Source: Candidatus Berkelbacteria bacterium
GTDB lineage: Bacteria; Patescibacteriota; UBA1384; JACPKC01
Direction: 5' to 3'
Assembly: GCA_016198415.1 (NCBI GenBank)
Contig: JACQIO010000003.1
Span: 1-35,032 of the forward strand
DNA: 35,032 bases
Shown here one piece after another: positions 1 through 6,175 of this stretch. The notes beneath the pieces are model-generated. The model was not told the origin of the DNA and searched no databases. It worked only from the letters and a program-made list of their open reading frames with translations. Every line of letters begins with the position of its first letter. Within the stretch, counting starts at the first letter, position 1. Made by a program: the position numbers and the translations under genes.

Positions 1-4
1 CCCC

Positions 5-88
5 ATGACGATCAAGACATTCGAGAAGGACGAGGGCACCTGGCGGGAGCTCACGCAAGCCGAGATCGATCGCTACCTCGGCAAGTAG
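5..88 (+). CDS. Small ORF or C-terminal end of a gene cut by the window edge
   Basis: The frame from ATG at 5 to TAG at 86-88 encodes 27 acidic residues beginning MTIKTF. The frame is open to the window edge, so this may be the tail of a longer gene. The first six codons closely resemble those of the small gene at 956 (MTINTF), which favours a genuine start. An intrinsic terminator follows at 164-185. No function is recognised. Confidence 0.4.
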   Translation: MTIKTFEKDEGTWRELTQAEIDRYLGK

Positions 89-163
89 CCCCGGCATCCG
101 GCCTGTGAGATGCGGCGACCCTCCGGGGCCGCCGCTCGCATACCCAAACGATAATTGGTGACT

Positions 164-185
164 ACGACCCACGTGGTCGTTTTTT
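164..185 (+). terminator. Intrinsic terminator
   Basis: ACGACC and GGTCGT form a six-base-pair stem with a five-base loop, followed directly by a run of T (180-185). It closes the transcript entering from the left edge. A GC-rich imperfect hairpin lies just upstream at about 105-138. Confidence 0.7.
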
Positions 186-306
186 GATGTCAATCACCGC
201 GACTGGACACTCCTTCATCCACAGCCCAGCCTGCGCATCTCGCGGTATGATGAAATAAGACGTTCCTGCGCTGAGCAGGGCCGTAGCACACTAGGGAGGT
301 ATCGAT

Positions 307-486
307 ATGGCGGCGGCATTCGACTCTCTGCCGGCGACCGAGTCCGGTCAGACGGACGACGAGATCACCGGCCTCCCCGCATTCTGTCTCTTCCTGCACG
401 GCATCGCGGAACGGCACGACGAGCAAGTGCGCGCCGGCCGCGCCCAGGCCTGGACGGCCTGGACCCTCCCTCAGGAGGGCAGCTAG
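307..486 (+). CDS. Hypothetical 59-aa protein, first gene of a small operon
   Basis: ATG at 307 is preceded by GGGAGGT at 294-300, a good ribosome binding site. The protein is 59 residues, with an acidic N-terminal third (ESGQTDDEI) and a central hydrophobic patch containing one Cys (LPAFCLFL). No signal peptide or known domain is seen. A second small gene starts two bases after its stop. A hairpin, CCCTCC (464-469) with GGAGGG (474-479), places the next gene's Shine-Dalgarno site in its 3' arm, so translation of this gene may open the site for the next one. TATGAT at 246-251 is a possible -10 box, but no good -35 is visible. Function unknown. Confidence 0.6.
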   Translation: MAAAFDSLPATESGQTDDEITGLPAFCLFLHGIAERHDEQVRAGRAQAWTAWTLPQEGS

Positions 487-488
487 CC

Positions 489-692
489 ATGGATGACGAG
501 CTGCGACGCGCCAGGAGCGTGACGCAAGTGGTGCGGCGACTTGTGGGCGGACGATGCTGCGGATTGCCGTTCGTGATCCGCATGAGCACCGCACGCTTCG
601 TCACCTACGACAGTTCCCTGAGTTTGGCCTCGGTTTCGAACGGCTTGACCGAGGCCGACGTGCCAACTTCCGAGGAGGTGGTGCCAACGTAA
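489..692 (+). CDS. Hypothetical 67-aa protein, coupled to the upstream gene
   Basis: ATG at 489 lies two bases after the stop of the 307-486 gene. Its Shine-Dalgarno AGGAGGG (473-479) is nine bases upstream, inside the end of that gene. The N-terminal half is basic (RRAR, VVRRLV) with a CC pair; the C-terminal half is rich in Ser, Thr and Glu. I recognise no family. The tight spacing and strong site make it plausible as a real gene, but the composition is not distinctive. The 130 bases after its stop hold no gene and lead to a strong hairpin at 823-854. Confidence 0.5.
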   Translation: MDDELRRARSVTQVVRRLVGGRCCGLPFVIRMSTARFVTYDSSLSLASVSNGLTEADVPTSEEVVPT

Positions 693-822
693 CACACTGG
701 CCAGACGTTCCGGTTACGGATTCCGAGATCGATGTTGAGGATCCGTGTTCCATAGAACGGTGAACCAGTTGTAAGACCGGGATGTCTGGCCAGCCACGCC
801 CTCTGGGCGACTGTAATGCCTC

Positions 823-854
823 GCGACCTGGGAGCCCAACGTCTCCCAGGTCGC
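823..854. terminator. Strong hairpin, probable terminator without T tract
   Basis: GCGACCTGGGAG (823-834) pairs perfectly with CTCCCAGGTCGC (843-854) across an eight-base loop. No T run follows on either strand. It separates the 307-692 operon from the promoter of the next small gene. Confidence 0.5.
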
Positions 855-896
855 ACCCATATTCAGGCGCGAAAATGCCGGGCTCTCGATCGCCTC

Positions 897-925
897 TTGA
901 CGCGTCAGGGGTGATTCGGCACAAT
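897..925 (+). promoter_or_regulatory. Sigma-70 type promoter of the Thr-rich peptide gene
   Basis: TTGACG (897-902), a 17-base spacer and CACAAT (920-925) give a good -35/-10 pair. Transcription would begin near 932, leaving a leader of about 24 bases with the site GGAAGGAAGGGAGG before ATG at 956. Confidence 0.65.
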
Positions 926-955
926 CACACCATCCTGGAAGGAAGGGAGGAGCGT

Positions 956-1093
956 ATGACGATCAACACCTTCCAGAACACCACCCGGGGCGAGCCCGTC
1001 GCGGTCACCGCGACCGAGCCGACCACCGGACATTGCGGGACCACCGCCACCACTCGGACGACGGCGACCCCGACCCCCAACGCGGTCACCTAG
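956..1093 (+). CDS. Small Thr-rich peptide (45 aa)
   Basis: ATG at 956 follows a strong purine-rich ribosome binding site (GGAAGGGAGGAGCGT) and a recognisable promoter at 897-925. The frame stays open upstream to 782, but that stretch contains the 823-854 hairpin and the promoter, so the short form is preferred. The peptide starts MTINTFQNTTRG and ends in a Thr/Ala/Pro-rich tail with a single Cys (GHCGTTATT). The first residues resemble the 27-aa ORF at 5-88. A leader-plus-core peptide is conceivable, with the SRPBCC protein 286 bases downstream as neighbour, but no modifying enzyme of a known class is present and the idea is speculative. Confidence 0.55.
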   Translation: MTINTFQNTTRGEPVAVTATEPTTGHCGTTATTRTTATPTPNAVT

Positions 1094-1182
1094 AACTCGA
1101 CGCGGGGGCTACGGCCCATCTGAGGTGACCAGCCAGCGCCCAAAGTCTACGGACTGCGGGCGCGTTTCGTACTGACTATCCT

Positions 1183-1214
1183 ACAATAATGTGGACGATC
1201 GTCCACATTATTGT
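1183..1214. repeat. 32-bp perfect palindrome, GATC centre
   Basis: Both arms match without a mismatch around GATC (1197-1200); the central part reads GTGGACGATCGTCCAC and the outer part ATAAT/ATTAT. The 28 central bases are shared with the palindrome at 18344-18381. TACAAT at 1182-1187, a possible -10 box, is inside the left arm, so an operator for the downstream SRPBCC gene is possible. A four-base-loop hairpin is the alternative. Confidence 0.85.
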
Positions 1215-1378
1215 GCGGATTTGCAGTATACGACTCACTTGACCCGCCTTCGCTGGCAGTTTCGGCAGGGTCTGTGGCCGCTCCAGGTCACGGCCTTGAC
1301 GATCGTGGCCACCCTTGGTACCACGCAGACAGCGGCGGGCTGAGCTCACCGACTCTTTTACTCAGAGGAGGAGACGCC

Positions 1379-1903
1379 ATGCCGACCGAGGCTGACCTGA
1401 CCACCGTGGTCCGGACCATGACGATCGCAGCCGAGCCTCGCCGGGTCTACGAGCTCGCCTGTCAGATGGAGCGCTACAGCGGGTTCATGCAGGACGTGAA
1501 CGCGGTGACGGTCCTCCAGCAGGGGGTTGCTCCGGACGGCCGGCGCTGGACGATTACCCATTGGGACACCAGTGTCGATGGGGTCCCTATCTACTGGTGG
1601 GAGTACGATCTCCTCGACGATCGAGAGTTGCGGATTGAGTTCCGACTCGCCACCATGGAGGAAGCACCGGACGCCGCCAACGACATGGACCGCTTCGAGG
1701 GTGACTGGACCTTCGAGCCCAGCGCGGGCGGAACCCTGGTGACGCTCCACGTTGAGTTCGACTTTGGCATCCCGGAGCTCAAAAAGCTGATCGGCCCGAC
1801 GCTTGAGATCAAGGTGGGCGAGAACTCGGAGATGATGCTGGCCGGGATGAAGGCTGAGCTCGAAGGGAGGTGCACTGATGGCGAGACGACGAGGCCGACG
1901 TGA
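1379..1903 (+). CDS. SRPBCC-superfamily protein (polyketide cyclase/aromatase or START-like)
   Basis: ATG at 1379 has an excellent ribosome binding site (AGAGGAGGAGACGCC); the frame is open further upstream but without such a site. The 174-aa product begins with a strand carrying VRTMTIAAEPRRVYELACQM, the usual first strand and helix of SRPBCC proteins, then MERYSGFMQDVNAVTVL. It continues through alternating strands (RWTITHWDT, PIYWWEYDL, LRIEFRL, FEGDWTFEP, LVTLHVEFDF) and a long C-terminal helix ending in KAELEG. This is the helix-grip order of coenzyme Q-binding, TcmN and related lipid- or polyketide-binding proteins. The ligand cannot be read from sequence. A small basic ORF overlaps its 3' end. 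Confidence 0.8.
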   Translation: MPTEADLTTVVRTMTIAAEPRRVYELACQMERYSGFMQDVNAVTVLQQGVAPDGRRWTITHWDTSVDGVPIYWWEYDLLDDRELRIEFRLATMEEAPDAANDMDRFEGDWTFEPSAGGTLVTLHVEFDFGIPELKKLIGPTLEIKVGENSEMMLAGMKAELEGRCTDGETTRPT

Positions 1904-2051
1904 TCGGCCGGTGCCGCTCGTACCGAGCACACGGCCGCCAGCGCTGGTGCCATCCGGAGGCTTGATGAGCTTCCGGGCCAGGCGCGGGACCGGTCTCAAA
2001 CCACAGGACGCCGCGGTCCGCCAGGCCGGTGCCTGGCACCAGCGATCCTAA
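1878..2051 (+). CDS. Hypothetical basic 57-aa protein overlapping the SRPBCC gene
   Basis: ATG at 1878 is preceded by GGGAGG (1865-1870) seven bases upstream and overlaps the end of the SRPBCC gene by 26 bases in another frame. The protein starts MARRRGRRDRP and is rich in Arg, Pro and Gly, with no hydrophobic core to suggest a fold. Overlap plus a strong ribosome site points to translational coupling, and a terminator follows 17 bases after the stop. It could still be a chance frame in GC-rich DNA. Confidence 0.45.
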   Translation: MARRRGRRDRPVPLVPSTRPPALVPSGGLMSFRARRGTGLKPQDAAVRQAGAWHQRS

Positions 2052-2067
2052 GAAGGGGAAGGAAGTA

Positions 2068-2105
2068 ACGGCTCTGCGTGTGGCAACACCGCGGGGCCGT
2101 TTCTC
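2068..2105 (+). terminator. Intrinsic terminator of the SRPBCC operon
   Basis: ACGGCTC at 2068 pairs with GGGCCGT ending at 2100, with inner pairing GTGT/ACAC around GGCA, followed by TTTCT. It lies just after the 1379-2051 gene pair. Confidence 0.65.
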
Positions 2106-2141
2106 TATCCCCTTGATCAGATCCCAGGAGCAACAACCGTT

Positions 2142-2163
2142 TTGCCTACGATCGTAGGCAAAT
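2142..2163. repeat. 22-bp perfect palindrome, GATC centre
   Basis: TTTGCCTACGA is followed by its exact reverse complement, centred on GATC at 2151-2154. It sits between convergent genes. Its ACGATCGT core resembles the palindromes at 1183 and 18344, but the outer arms differ. Confidence 0.75.
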
Positions 2164-2229
2164 GCGTCAGTCCATTGACGACCGTCTGGAATTGACGGTT
2201 CGTGAGCGAGTGCTTTGGTTGGAGGACAT

Positions 2230-2254
2230 GCGAACGCCCCGAGGGGACGTTCGC
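2230..2254 (-). terminator. Hairpin after the 2286-3041 gene
   Basis: GCGAACG (2230-2236) and CGTTCGC (2248-2254) pair, and CCCC/GGGG extends the stem with a one-base bulge. No T tract is visible, so this is only a possible minus-strand terminator. Confidence 0.35.
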
Positions 2255-2285
2255 GGGGAACGGGCTCGGGGCGTGATAGCCCTCC

Positions 2286-3041
2286 TCAACCCACCAGGTA
2301 GACCACCTCGGACAAGAGCGTGCCGGTGGGCCAGCAGATGAGCGGGATGCCGAACCGGTGCGCGTTCAGCAGATACTCCTGAGAGTACGGGGCGCTGTCC
2401 CGCTCAACGTGCTCGGCCATGACCGTGGCGACGGCGCTCGCCACCCCCTGGGCGAAGTGCAGGAGGACCCAGTCGACCAGTTCCACGTTGCGGAGGTAGC
2501 GGCGGAGCCAACGCCGGAGCGGCGCCAGTTGCCCGCGCAGATCATCGGGCCAGCCGAGGTCGCGCTGGACCTGCCGGTGGACCGCCTCCGCCAGCCTCTG
2601 GATGACGACCACGCGGTCCTTGATGCCAGAATGGAGACGAGCCACCATGAGCGTCTGCGTCGCCCAGGCATAGGTGACGTCGTAGACCGACTTGCCACCG
2701 CCTGCTCCATCCATCGCCGCTCGCAACCGTTCCAGCTCCGCCCCGAGTTTCTTGGAGGCGTGCCGGGTGACAGAGATACGGCGGATCGAGACGCCATGGG
2801 GGAAGGTGTTGCCCATACACCGCAGACCACACTCGATCCGCTTGTAGGCCTCCTCGTAGGTGCTGGGCGAGACGAGGACGGCCTCGTGGCCGTGCCAGAG
2901 CATCTCGTGGAGCGGCCGGAGGCAGAGCCAGAGCGAGTTGCTCACGCCGGGGAGGACCTGGCTCAGCTCGTGCATGAGCTCGTGGGGGAGCGGCTGCTCC
3001 AGAATCTGCTTGGGGGTCCGAACTTCAATCGTCCGTGTCAT
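2286..3041 (-). CDS. Hypothetical 251-aa soluble protein
   Basis: The start is ATG at 3041, with GAGAGGAAG upstream; a TTG eight codons earlier is possible but has weaker support. The protein has no signal peptide or clear membrane segment. It contains helical, Arg-rich stretches (about residues 160-185, RRWLRRYLRNVELVDWVLLHF) and a C-terminal region ending WPTGTLLSEVVYLVG. A motif HELMH near residue 20 matches HExxH by spelling, but no third metal ligand or membrane context supports a peptidase, so I do not call one. It lies downstream of uvrD on the same strand, separated by about 150 bases that contain seven-base repeats. I recognise no family. Confidence 0.7.
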   Translation of the reverse strand: MTRTIEVRTPKQILEQPLPHELMHELSQVLPGVSNSLWLCLRPLHEMLWHGHEAVLVSPSTYEEAYKRIECGLRCMGNTFPHGVSIRRISVTRHASKKLGAELERLRAAMDGAGGGKSVYDVTYAWATQTLMVARLHSGIKDRVVVIQRLAEAVHRQVQRDLGWPDDLRGQLAPLRRWLRRYLRNVELVDWVLLHFAQGVASAVATVMAEHVERDSAPYSQEYLLNAHRFGIPLICWPTGTLLSEVVYLVG

Positions 3042-3128
3042 GTTGGAAAACTTCCTCTCGGACAAATCTCATTCGCAAACTAGACAGCTCACGAACGGAC
3101 GGGGGGAGAGTAGCGGATCGCCTGACCA

Positions 3129-3174
3129 GTAGCAAGTAGTAAGTAGAAAGAGCCGGGGGGTGAAAGGGGAAAGG
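3129..3174. repeat. Seven-base tandem repeats downstream of uvrD
   Basis: AGTAGCA, AGTAGTA and AGTAGAA stand in a row (3129-3149). Shortly after come GTGAAAG and GGGAAAG (about 3161-3174). Both sets have a period of seven. Confidence 0.7.
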
Positions 3175-3190
3175 TCCCTTGCGGCAGGTT

Positions 3191-5128
3191 CTACAACCTC
3201 TCCTTCAAGTGCTCCGGGATCTCTGAGATGAACCGCGAGCCGGGGTTCGCTTGAATGCCGCCGTAGAGCAAGCGCGAGTTGGCGTGCAGGAGATACAGGC
3301 GCTCCATCGCCCGCGTCATGCCCACGTAACAGAGCCGGCGCTCCTCCTCCATCTGGGCCGGATCGGTCAGGGCCCGCGAGTGCGGGAAGATCCCCTCCTC
3401 GCAGCCCACAATGAAGACCACCGGGAACTCGAGGCCCTTGGCGTTGTGCATCGTCATGAGCGTGACCGCTTCGTGGGTGGGATCGTAGTTGTCGATATCT
3501 GAGATCAGGCTCGTGGCCTCCAGAAATTCCTGAAGCGTGGCGTAGCCCTCGGCGACGGACTTCAACTCCTGGACGTTCTCCCAGCGGCCGAGGCCTTCCT
3601 CGGACCCATCAAGCAGGAACTCGCGATAACCGGACCGCTCGGCCACTTGATCGATGAGCTCGGGGATGGGGTGGCTGGTGGCCACATCCCGTAGACTGGC
3701 CAAGAGCGCCGTGAAGGTCCGGAGTTTGACGTTCCCAGCTGAGGCCGCCTCGATCCCCTGAGCCCGGACCGCCTCGAGCGCCTTCTTGCCAATCCCGCGG
3801 CTGGGGGCCTGGGTAGCCCGCTCAAAGGAGATGAGATCGGCCGAGTTGGCAAGGACGCGCAGGTAGGCCAGGATGTCCTTGACCTCTTTGCGCTCGTAGA
3901 ACCGGACGGCGCCGACTAATCGATATGGAATCTCCCGGCGGAGGAAGGTTTCTTCCAAAAGCCGGGACTGGGCGTTGGTCCGGTAGAGAACGACAAAGGC
4001 GTTCAAGCTCTGGTGCGCGCGCTGGAGGCCGCGAATCTCGGTGATGACAAAGTCCGCCTCGTCCGTCTGGTCCAACGCCTCGTAGATGGTGACCGGCGCC
4101 CCACCGGCTTTGTCCGACCAGAGCGCCTTGTCCGTTCGCTGGGAGTTATTCTTGATGACGGCCGTCGCCGCATCCAGGATGGTCTGGGTGGACCGGTAGT
4201 TTTGCTCCAGCTTGACCACGGCAGTTTCCGGCCAGTCCTTCTCAAAGTTGAGGATGTTGCGGAAGTTGGCGCCGCGCCAGCCGTAGATGGCCTGGTAGTC
4301 ATCGCCGACGACGCAGATGTTGCCGTGGGTGGCCAGGAGCTTGACGAACATGTACTGGACCTGGTTGGTATCCTGGTACTCGTCGATCAAGATGTGCTGG
4401 AAGCGGCTCCGGTAGTCGGCAAGAATGGCCGGCTGGGTCTGGAAGAGCTCGACCGTTTTGACCAAGAGATCGTCAAAGTCGAGGGCGTTGGCGGCCTTGA
4501 GCGCCACCTGGTAGCGATGGTAGACCTTGGCGACCTGCTCCATGAAGTAGCCATCGGCGACGGCCTCGTAGCCGGCCGGGCTCAGGAGCTCATTCTTGGC
4601 CCCGGAGATGAAGCTCCGGACGGTGTTCGGGTTGGTGGCCTTGGCGTCGATTCCCAGCTCGCCCATGGCCTGCTTGATGAGGGTCAGTGAGTCCGAGGCA
4701 TCGTAGATGGTGAAGCTCGGCTTATACCCGAGGACGCCGATGTCCCGGCGCAGAATCCGGACGCAGACGGAGTGGAAGGTGCCGAGCCAAGGGAAGGCGA
4801 GTGAATCGCGAAAGGTGAAAGGTGAAAGGTCGTCCCGTTTTACGTTTCCCGTTTCCCGTTTCACTAACTTCGTCAGTCGCTCCCGCAACTCCCCTGCCGC
4901 CTTGTTGGTGAACGTGACGGCCAGAATGTTCCCGGGCTTGACGCCCTGCTCGACTAAGTAGGCGATGCGGTGGGTGAGCGTCTTGGTCTTGCCCGATCCG
5001 GCCCCAGCCAAAATCAAGACCGGCCCCTCAATAATCTGAGCGGCCCGCCGCTGTTCGGGATTGAGGTCGTCAAGAATCGACGAGTGAGTTGTCAGGCGTG
5101 AGTTGTCAGTGGCGGTTTCCATCGTCAT
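3191..5128 (-). CDS. pcrA: ATP-dependent DNA helicase, UvrD/PcrA family
   Basis: A superfamily 1A 3'-5' DNA helicase of 645 aa, acting in repair and in removal of blocked replication or recombination intermediates. Visible motifs in order: Q motif LNPEQRRAA (23-30), Walker A GAGSGKT (42-48), TFTNKAA (72-78), GTFHS (116-120), Walker B LIDEYQDTN, motif III VGDDYQAIYGWRGA, QNYRST, TMHNAKGLEFPVV and the arginine motif YVGMTRAMERLYL. In motif III the third Asp of the common GDDDQ is Tyr. The protein ends shortly after the last motif and lacks the C-terminal extension of Bacillus PcrA. About 17 extra residues between LTKLV and the GTFHS motif are encoded by seven-base repeats (4808-4864). The N-terminal 20 residues are also repeat-derived (5082-5109). 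A promoter lies at 5263-5271. Confidence 0.93.
   Translation of the reverse strand: MTMETATDNSRLTTHSSILDDLNPEQRRAAQIIEGPVLILAGAGSGKTKTLTHRIAYLVEQGVKPGNILAVTFTNKAAGELRERLTKLVKRETGNVKRDDLSPFTFRDSLAFPWLGTFHSVCVRILRRDIGVLGYKPSFTIYDASDSLTLIKQAMGELGIDAKATNPNTVRSFISGAKNELLSPAGYEAVADGYFMEQVAKVYHRYQVALKAANALDFDDLLVKTVELFQTQPAILADYRSRFQHILIDEYQDTNQVQYMFVKLLATHGNICVVGDDYQAIYGWRGANFRNILNFEKDWPETAVVKLEQNYRSTQTILDAATAVIKNNSQRTDKALWSDKAGGAPVTIYEALDQTDEADFVITEIRGLQRAHQSLNAFVVLYRTNAQSRLLEETFLRREIPYRLVGAVRFYERKEVKDILAYLRVLANSADLISFERATQAPSRGIGKKALEAVRAQGIEAASAGNVKLRTFTALLASLRDVATSHPIPELIDQVAERSGYREFLLDGSEEGLGRWENVQELKSVAEGYATLQEFLEATSLISDIDNYDPTHEAVTLMTMHNAKGLEFPVVFIVGCEEGIFPHSRALTDPAQMEEERRLCYVGMTRAMERLYLLHANSRLLYGGIQANPGSRFISEIPEHLKERL
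4808..4864. repeat. In-frame seven-base repeats inside uvrD/pcrA
   Basis: GTGAAAG-type units (about 4808-4829) and GTTTTAC, GTTTCCC, GTTTCCC, GTTTCAC (4837-4864) form two arrays of opposite sense, which could pair as a hairpin. They encode an insertion (around KRETGNVKRDD) before the GTFHS motif without breaking the frame. Confidence 0.85.
5082..5109. repeat. Two 14-base (2 x 7) repeats at the uvrD start
   Basis: GAGTGAGTTGTCAG is followed by GCGTGAGTTGTCAG. On the coding strand this gives TDNSRLTTHSS ahead of the first helicase motif. Confidence 0.75.
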
Positions 5129-5132
5129 TTTC

Positions 5133-5221
5133 TGTCATTCCGAGCTCGTCGAGGAATCTTTCATTGCCCCCTTGATAGATCCTTCGACTCCCTGGCTTGA
5201 GCCAGGGCGCTCAGGATGACA
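5133..5221. repeat. 89-bp hairpin element with TGTCATTCCGAG / CTCAGGATGACA ends
   Basis: The ends TGTCATTCCGAG (5133-5144) and CTCAGGATGACA (5210-5221) are inverted repeats with 10 of 12 matches. Pairing continues inward (GAGGAATCT against AGATCCTTC), and an inner hairpin CCCTGGCT/AGCCAGGG is present. From memory, very similar hairpins are scattered through many environmental bacterial genomes. Here it lies in the presumed leader of uvrD. No transposase is present, so it could only be a non-autonomous element. Confidence 0.75.
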
Positions 5222-5228
5222 CCACTCC

Positions 5229-5612
5229 CTACTTCGCTACATCGCTACGTGTTCGGCCACTCACTATAGCAGAGCGCTGGGGATGCGCGCGGGCATGAAG
5301 AAGGACTCCGCCGAGCTGGCGAAGTCCTTCTGACTGGGGCCCTCCGCCCTTACCGCGGATCCCCCGGGTTGTAGAGCGGGGTAGAGTCCGGTTGGCAGAC
5401 GTGGCGAGCAGCCGCCGGGCCGTGGCGAGTGAACCGGTCAGTTGATGCCCCTCTTCCATGGCGATGAGAAGAACTAACTTCTCGTGGCAGGCCGGGCAGC
5501 CCGGGGCGTGCTTCTTGACGTCGTTCAGACTTGGGTATACCCGGAGGCGACCCTCGTCGTTGACCACGACCGCGTGGAGGTCTGCCACGCATGGGCACCT
5601 ACTCTCCGCCAT
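5229..5612 (-). CDS. Hypothetical Cys-containing small protein (zinc-finger-like)
   Basis: Of three candidate starts in a row, ATG at 5612 has the ideal spacing from AGGAGGT and gives 127 aa. The first 60 residues look natural: MAESRCPC then PGCPACHEKL, four cysteines in two CxC/CxxC pairs that could bind zinc. After about residue 80 the sequence becomes Arg/Gly/Ser-rich, and this part overlaps a strong hairpin (5299-5331) and the presumed uvrD promoter (5263-5271). The true gene may therefore end earlier: a shift to another frame would end at 5350 with PLYNPGDPR, just before the hairpin. It is second in an operon with the gene at 5632-5916, 19 bases away. Function unknown. Confidence 0.55.
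   Translation of the reverse strand: MAESRCPCVADLHAVVVNDEGRLRVYPSLNDVKKHAPGCPACHEKLVLLIAMEEGHQLTGSLATARRLLATSANRTLPRSTTRGIRGKGGGPQSEGLRQLGGVLLHARAHPQRSAIVSGRTRSDVAK
5263..5271 (-). promoter_or_regulatory. Extended -10 promoter upstream of uvrD
   Basis: On the minus strand TGC precedes TATAGT, an extended -10 box close to consensus. No clear -35 is seen. The start would be near 5256, giving a 125-base leader that contains seven-base repeats (CTACTTCG, CTACATCG words, 5229-5252) and the hairpin element at 5133-5221. Confidence 0.5.
5299..5331 (-). terminator. Hairpin at the end of the two-gene operon
   Basis: AGAAGGACT and AGTCCTTCT pair, and CGCC/GGCG extends the stem to 13 pairs with one mismatch around a five-base loop. 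No long T tract follows. Its position inside the annotated ORF suggests that ORF overruns its natural end. Confidence 0.5.
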
Positions 5613-5631
5613 CGTCATCACCTCCTTCGAT

Positions 5632-5916
5632 CTAGATCTGCCGATGTGGTTCGAGCTGGAGCTCGGCCGTCACCGCCGGCGAACGCAGCAGCTCGCAGAC
5701 TCGATCGACGTCACCCACCTTTAGGAAAAGATTGACGCGCCCGGTCGGTGAGCACATGACTAGCGCGAACCGGAGCTGCTCCTCCTCGTCCGTCGCTTTC
5801 TGCAGCTGCACAGACACCCCCTGCATCGAACAGCTCATGCCGGAGATCAGCTGTCGTTCGAGGTCTGCCCGGTGCATGCCCTCCTTCCGCACGAGGGGGA
5901 ATACCTGAATCTCCAC
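5632..5916 (-). CDS. Hypothetical 94-aa protein
   Basis: The start is GTG at 5916 with AGAAGG nine bases upstream. The sequence alternates strands and helices: VEIQVFPLV, a helical stretch (DLERQLIS), a strand pair with SCSMQGVSVQL, and LRFALVMCSP then VNLFLKVGDVDRVCELL. This resembles a small alpha/beta domain, but I recognise no family. A consensus-like promoter lies at 6007-6035 and a palindromic site at 6075-6112, shared with the PaaX-like gene about 26 kb away, so common regulation is likely. The next gene (5229-5612) is in the same operon. Confidence 0.65.
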   Translation of the reverse strand: MEIQVFPLVRKEGMHRADLERQLISGMSCSMQGVSVQLQKATDEEEQLRFALVMCSPTGRVNLFLKVGDVDRVCELLRSPAVTAELQLEPHRQI

Positions 5917-6006
5917 GAGTCATCACCTTCTCTCGAAGCCACCCTCCGAACTCTGTTCTGTTAGGGTGCAGGATTGTTCCTGGGCCGAGGCCCAGAGAAC
6001 GAGCGC

Positions 6007-6035
6007 AGCCTACGCGCTCTACACCTGCGCGTCAA
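6007..6035 (-). promoter_or_regulatory. Promoter of the 5916-5229 operon
   Basis: On the minus strand TTGACG (6035-6030), 17 bases and TAGGCT (6012-6007) form a sigma-70 promoter. The start would be near 6000, with a leader of about 85 bases to GTG 5916. Confidence 0.65.
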
Positions 6036-6074
6036 GCGAACGCACGGGGGTGTTGAGTCGGTTCGAGGCGCAGA

Positions 6075-6112
6075 GTGTGCCATAACCTGACGGCCGTCTG
6101 ATTACGGTACAC
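6075..6112. promoter_or_regulatory. 38-bp inverted repeat, probable operator (PaaX-like class)
   Basis: An imperfect palindrome centred on GACGGCCGTC (6089-6098), with outer arms GTGTGCC and GGTACAC. Read on the minus strand it agrees with the element at 32384-32422 at all but about five positions. TGGCACACT at its minus-strand end resembles an extended -10. It lies about 40 bases upstream of the promoter at 6007-6035. A regulator site is the best reading; the protein is not proven. Confidence 0.7.
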
Positions 6113-6175
6113 CTTGTTCTCTACGCGTCATCAGCGAATACGTGTTCACTTGATAGCGGGATACCTAAGAACGGC

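Noticed and set aside
782-955. Upstream extension of the Thr-rich peptide
   Set aside because: This stretch contains a strong hairpin and a promoter; the start at 956 has the ribosome site.
2286-3041. Metallopeptidase call from HELMH
   Set aside because: The motif alone matches by spelling; no third ligand, membrane segment or family pattern supports it.
4013-4690. Plus-strand open frame opposite uvrD
   Set aside because: Antisense shadow; no ribosome site and the minus strand carries all helicase motifs.
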